NCBI GenBank assembly: GCA_031969915.1
Contig: DALYJJ010000144.1
Location: 1-14,475 of the forward strand
Length of the DNA: 14,475 nucleotides
Direction: 5' to 3'
Origin: DALYJJ01 sp031969915
GTDB taxonomy: Bacteria; Acidobacteriota; Terriglobia; Bryobacterales; Bryobacteraceae
The position numbers and the translations under genes are program-made. The notes under the pieces are model-generated. The model had not been told where the DNA came from, did no database searches, and saw only the letters and a program-made list of their open reading frames with translations. Shown in pieces: positions 14,405-14,475 of this stretch (its first letter is position 1; each line of letters begins with the position of its first letter).

Positions 14405-14475
14405 ATGTTCCTGCGCTTTAACGAACGGAGAGCAACGGAAGCTGCCGCCAAGTTCCTCAAACTCCGCGGCGGCCG
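14405..14475 (+). CDS. Start of a Panacea/SocA-like (DUF4065) antitoxin gene, cut by window edge
   Basis: Only 23 codons are visible from ATG 14405 (GGGA at 14392-14395, spacing 9). ATG 14396 would add three residues. The visible protein, MFLRFNERRATEAAAKFLKL followed by RGGR, matches the N-terminus I know from Panacea-domain (DUF4065, SocA-like) proteins: a short beta start, then a helix carrying the R/K-ATxAAAxFLxLxGG pattern just before the Lys-Leu-Leu-Tyr-Leu core that would lie outside. These are antitoxins in many type II toxin-antitoxin pairs. With so little sequence the call rests on one motif. Confidence 0.55.
   Translation, partial: MFLRFNERRATEAAAKFLKLRGG

Noticed and set aside
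14124..14460. Short - strand frames of 93 and 99 aa
   Set aside because: They overlap each other in different frames, have no ribosome binding sites, and cover the start of the Panacea-like gene; no family resemblance.
13140..14475. CRISPR array or insertion sequence in the accessory part
   Set aside because: No regularly spaced repeats, no terminal inverted repeats and no transposase motifs are visible.

Overview
The window is GC-rich bacterial DNA, with strong G/C preference at third codon positions. Its style points to an Acidobacteriota genome of the Bryobacteraceae/Solibacter type. The evidence is the density of PknB-type Ser/Thr kinases, including one with the characteristic N-terminal helical domain and a C-terminal TPR half, and the kinase fused to an Ala/Pro-rich linker plus a periplasmic sensor-like domain. 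This placement is inferred from protein style; no rRNA or other marker gene is present.

Region 1 (1-9465, + strand) reads as the downstream part of one long, tightly packed operon, with gaps from -4 to about +46 bases. It opens with a duplicated tail of a type III secretion export-gate protein (SctV/FlhA family). Next come three small genes that look like an SctE-like helical hairpin, a needle/inner-rod-like subunit and a TPR chaperone of the SctG/SycD type. An unrecognised 112-aa protein, a tail-anchored FHA protein and a secreted 516-aa protein follow. The operon then becomes a phosphosignalling set: an FHA-TM-trypsin-like protease, a PknB-type kinase with a PEGA-like periplasmic domain, a PP2C phosphatase, and a second membrane kinase with a different periplasmic domain. 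The layout suggests a non-flagellar type III secretion apparatus whose assembly or activity is controlled by Ser/Thr phosphorylation read by FHA domains. The same logic is known from type VI secretion (PpkA/PppA/Fha) and from FHA-containing SctD proteins. The duplication at the left edge (a 55-bp exact repeat at 1-55 and 286-340) makes a chimeric ORF that joins the first 14 codons of the SctE-like gene in frame to the last 77 codons of SctV.

Region 2 (9431-11875, - strand) is a separate 814-aa Ser/Thr kinase with a TPR-rich C-terminal half. It converges on the operon with a 35-bp coding overlap. A 322-bp divergent intergenic region follows.

Region 3 (12198-14475) looks accessory, with looser spacing and less extreme codon bias. 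It holds an orphan secreted protein, an AbiEi-type antitoxin gene on the - strand followed by a short ORF where a toxin would be expected, about 340 bp with short repeated motifs, and, cut by the window edge, the start of a gene that resembles a Panacea/SocA-type (DUF4065) antitoxin. Two toxin-antitoxin-like loci side by side suggest a small defence or plasticity spot.
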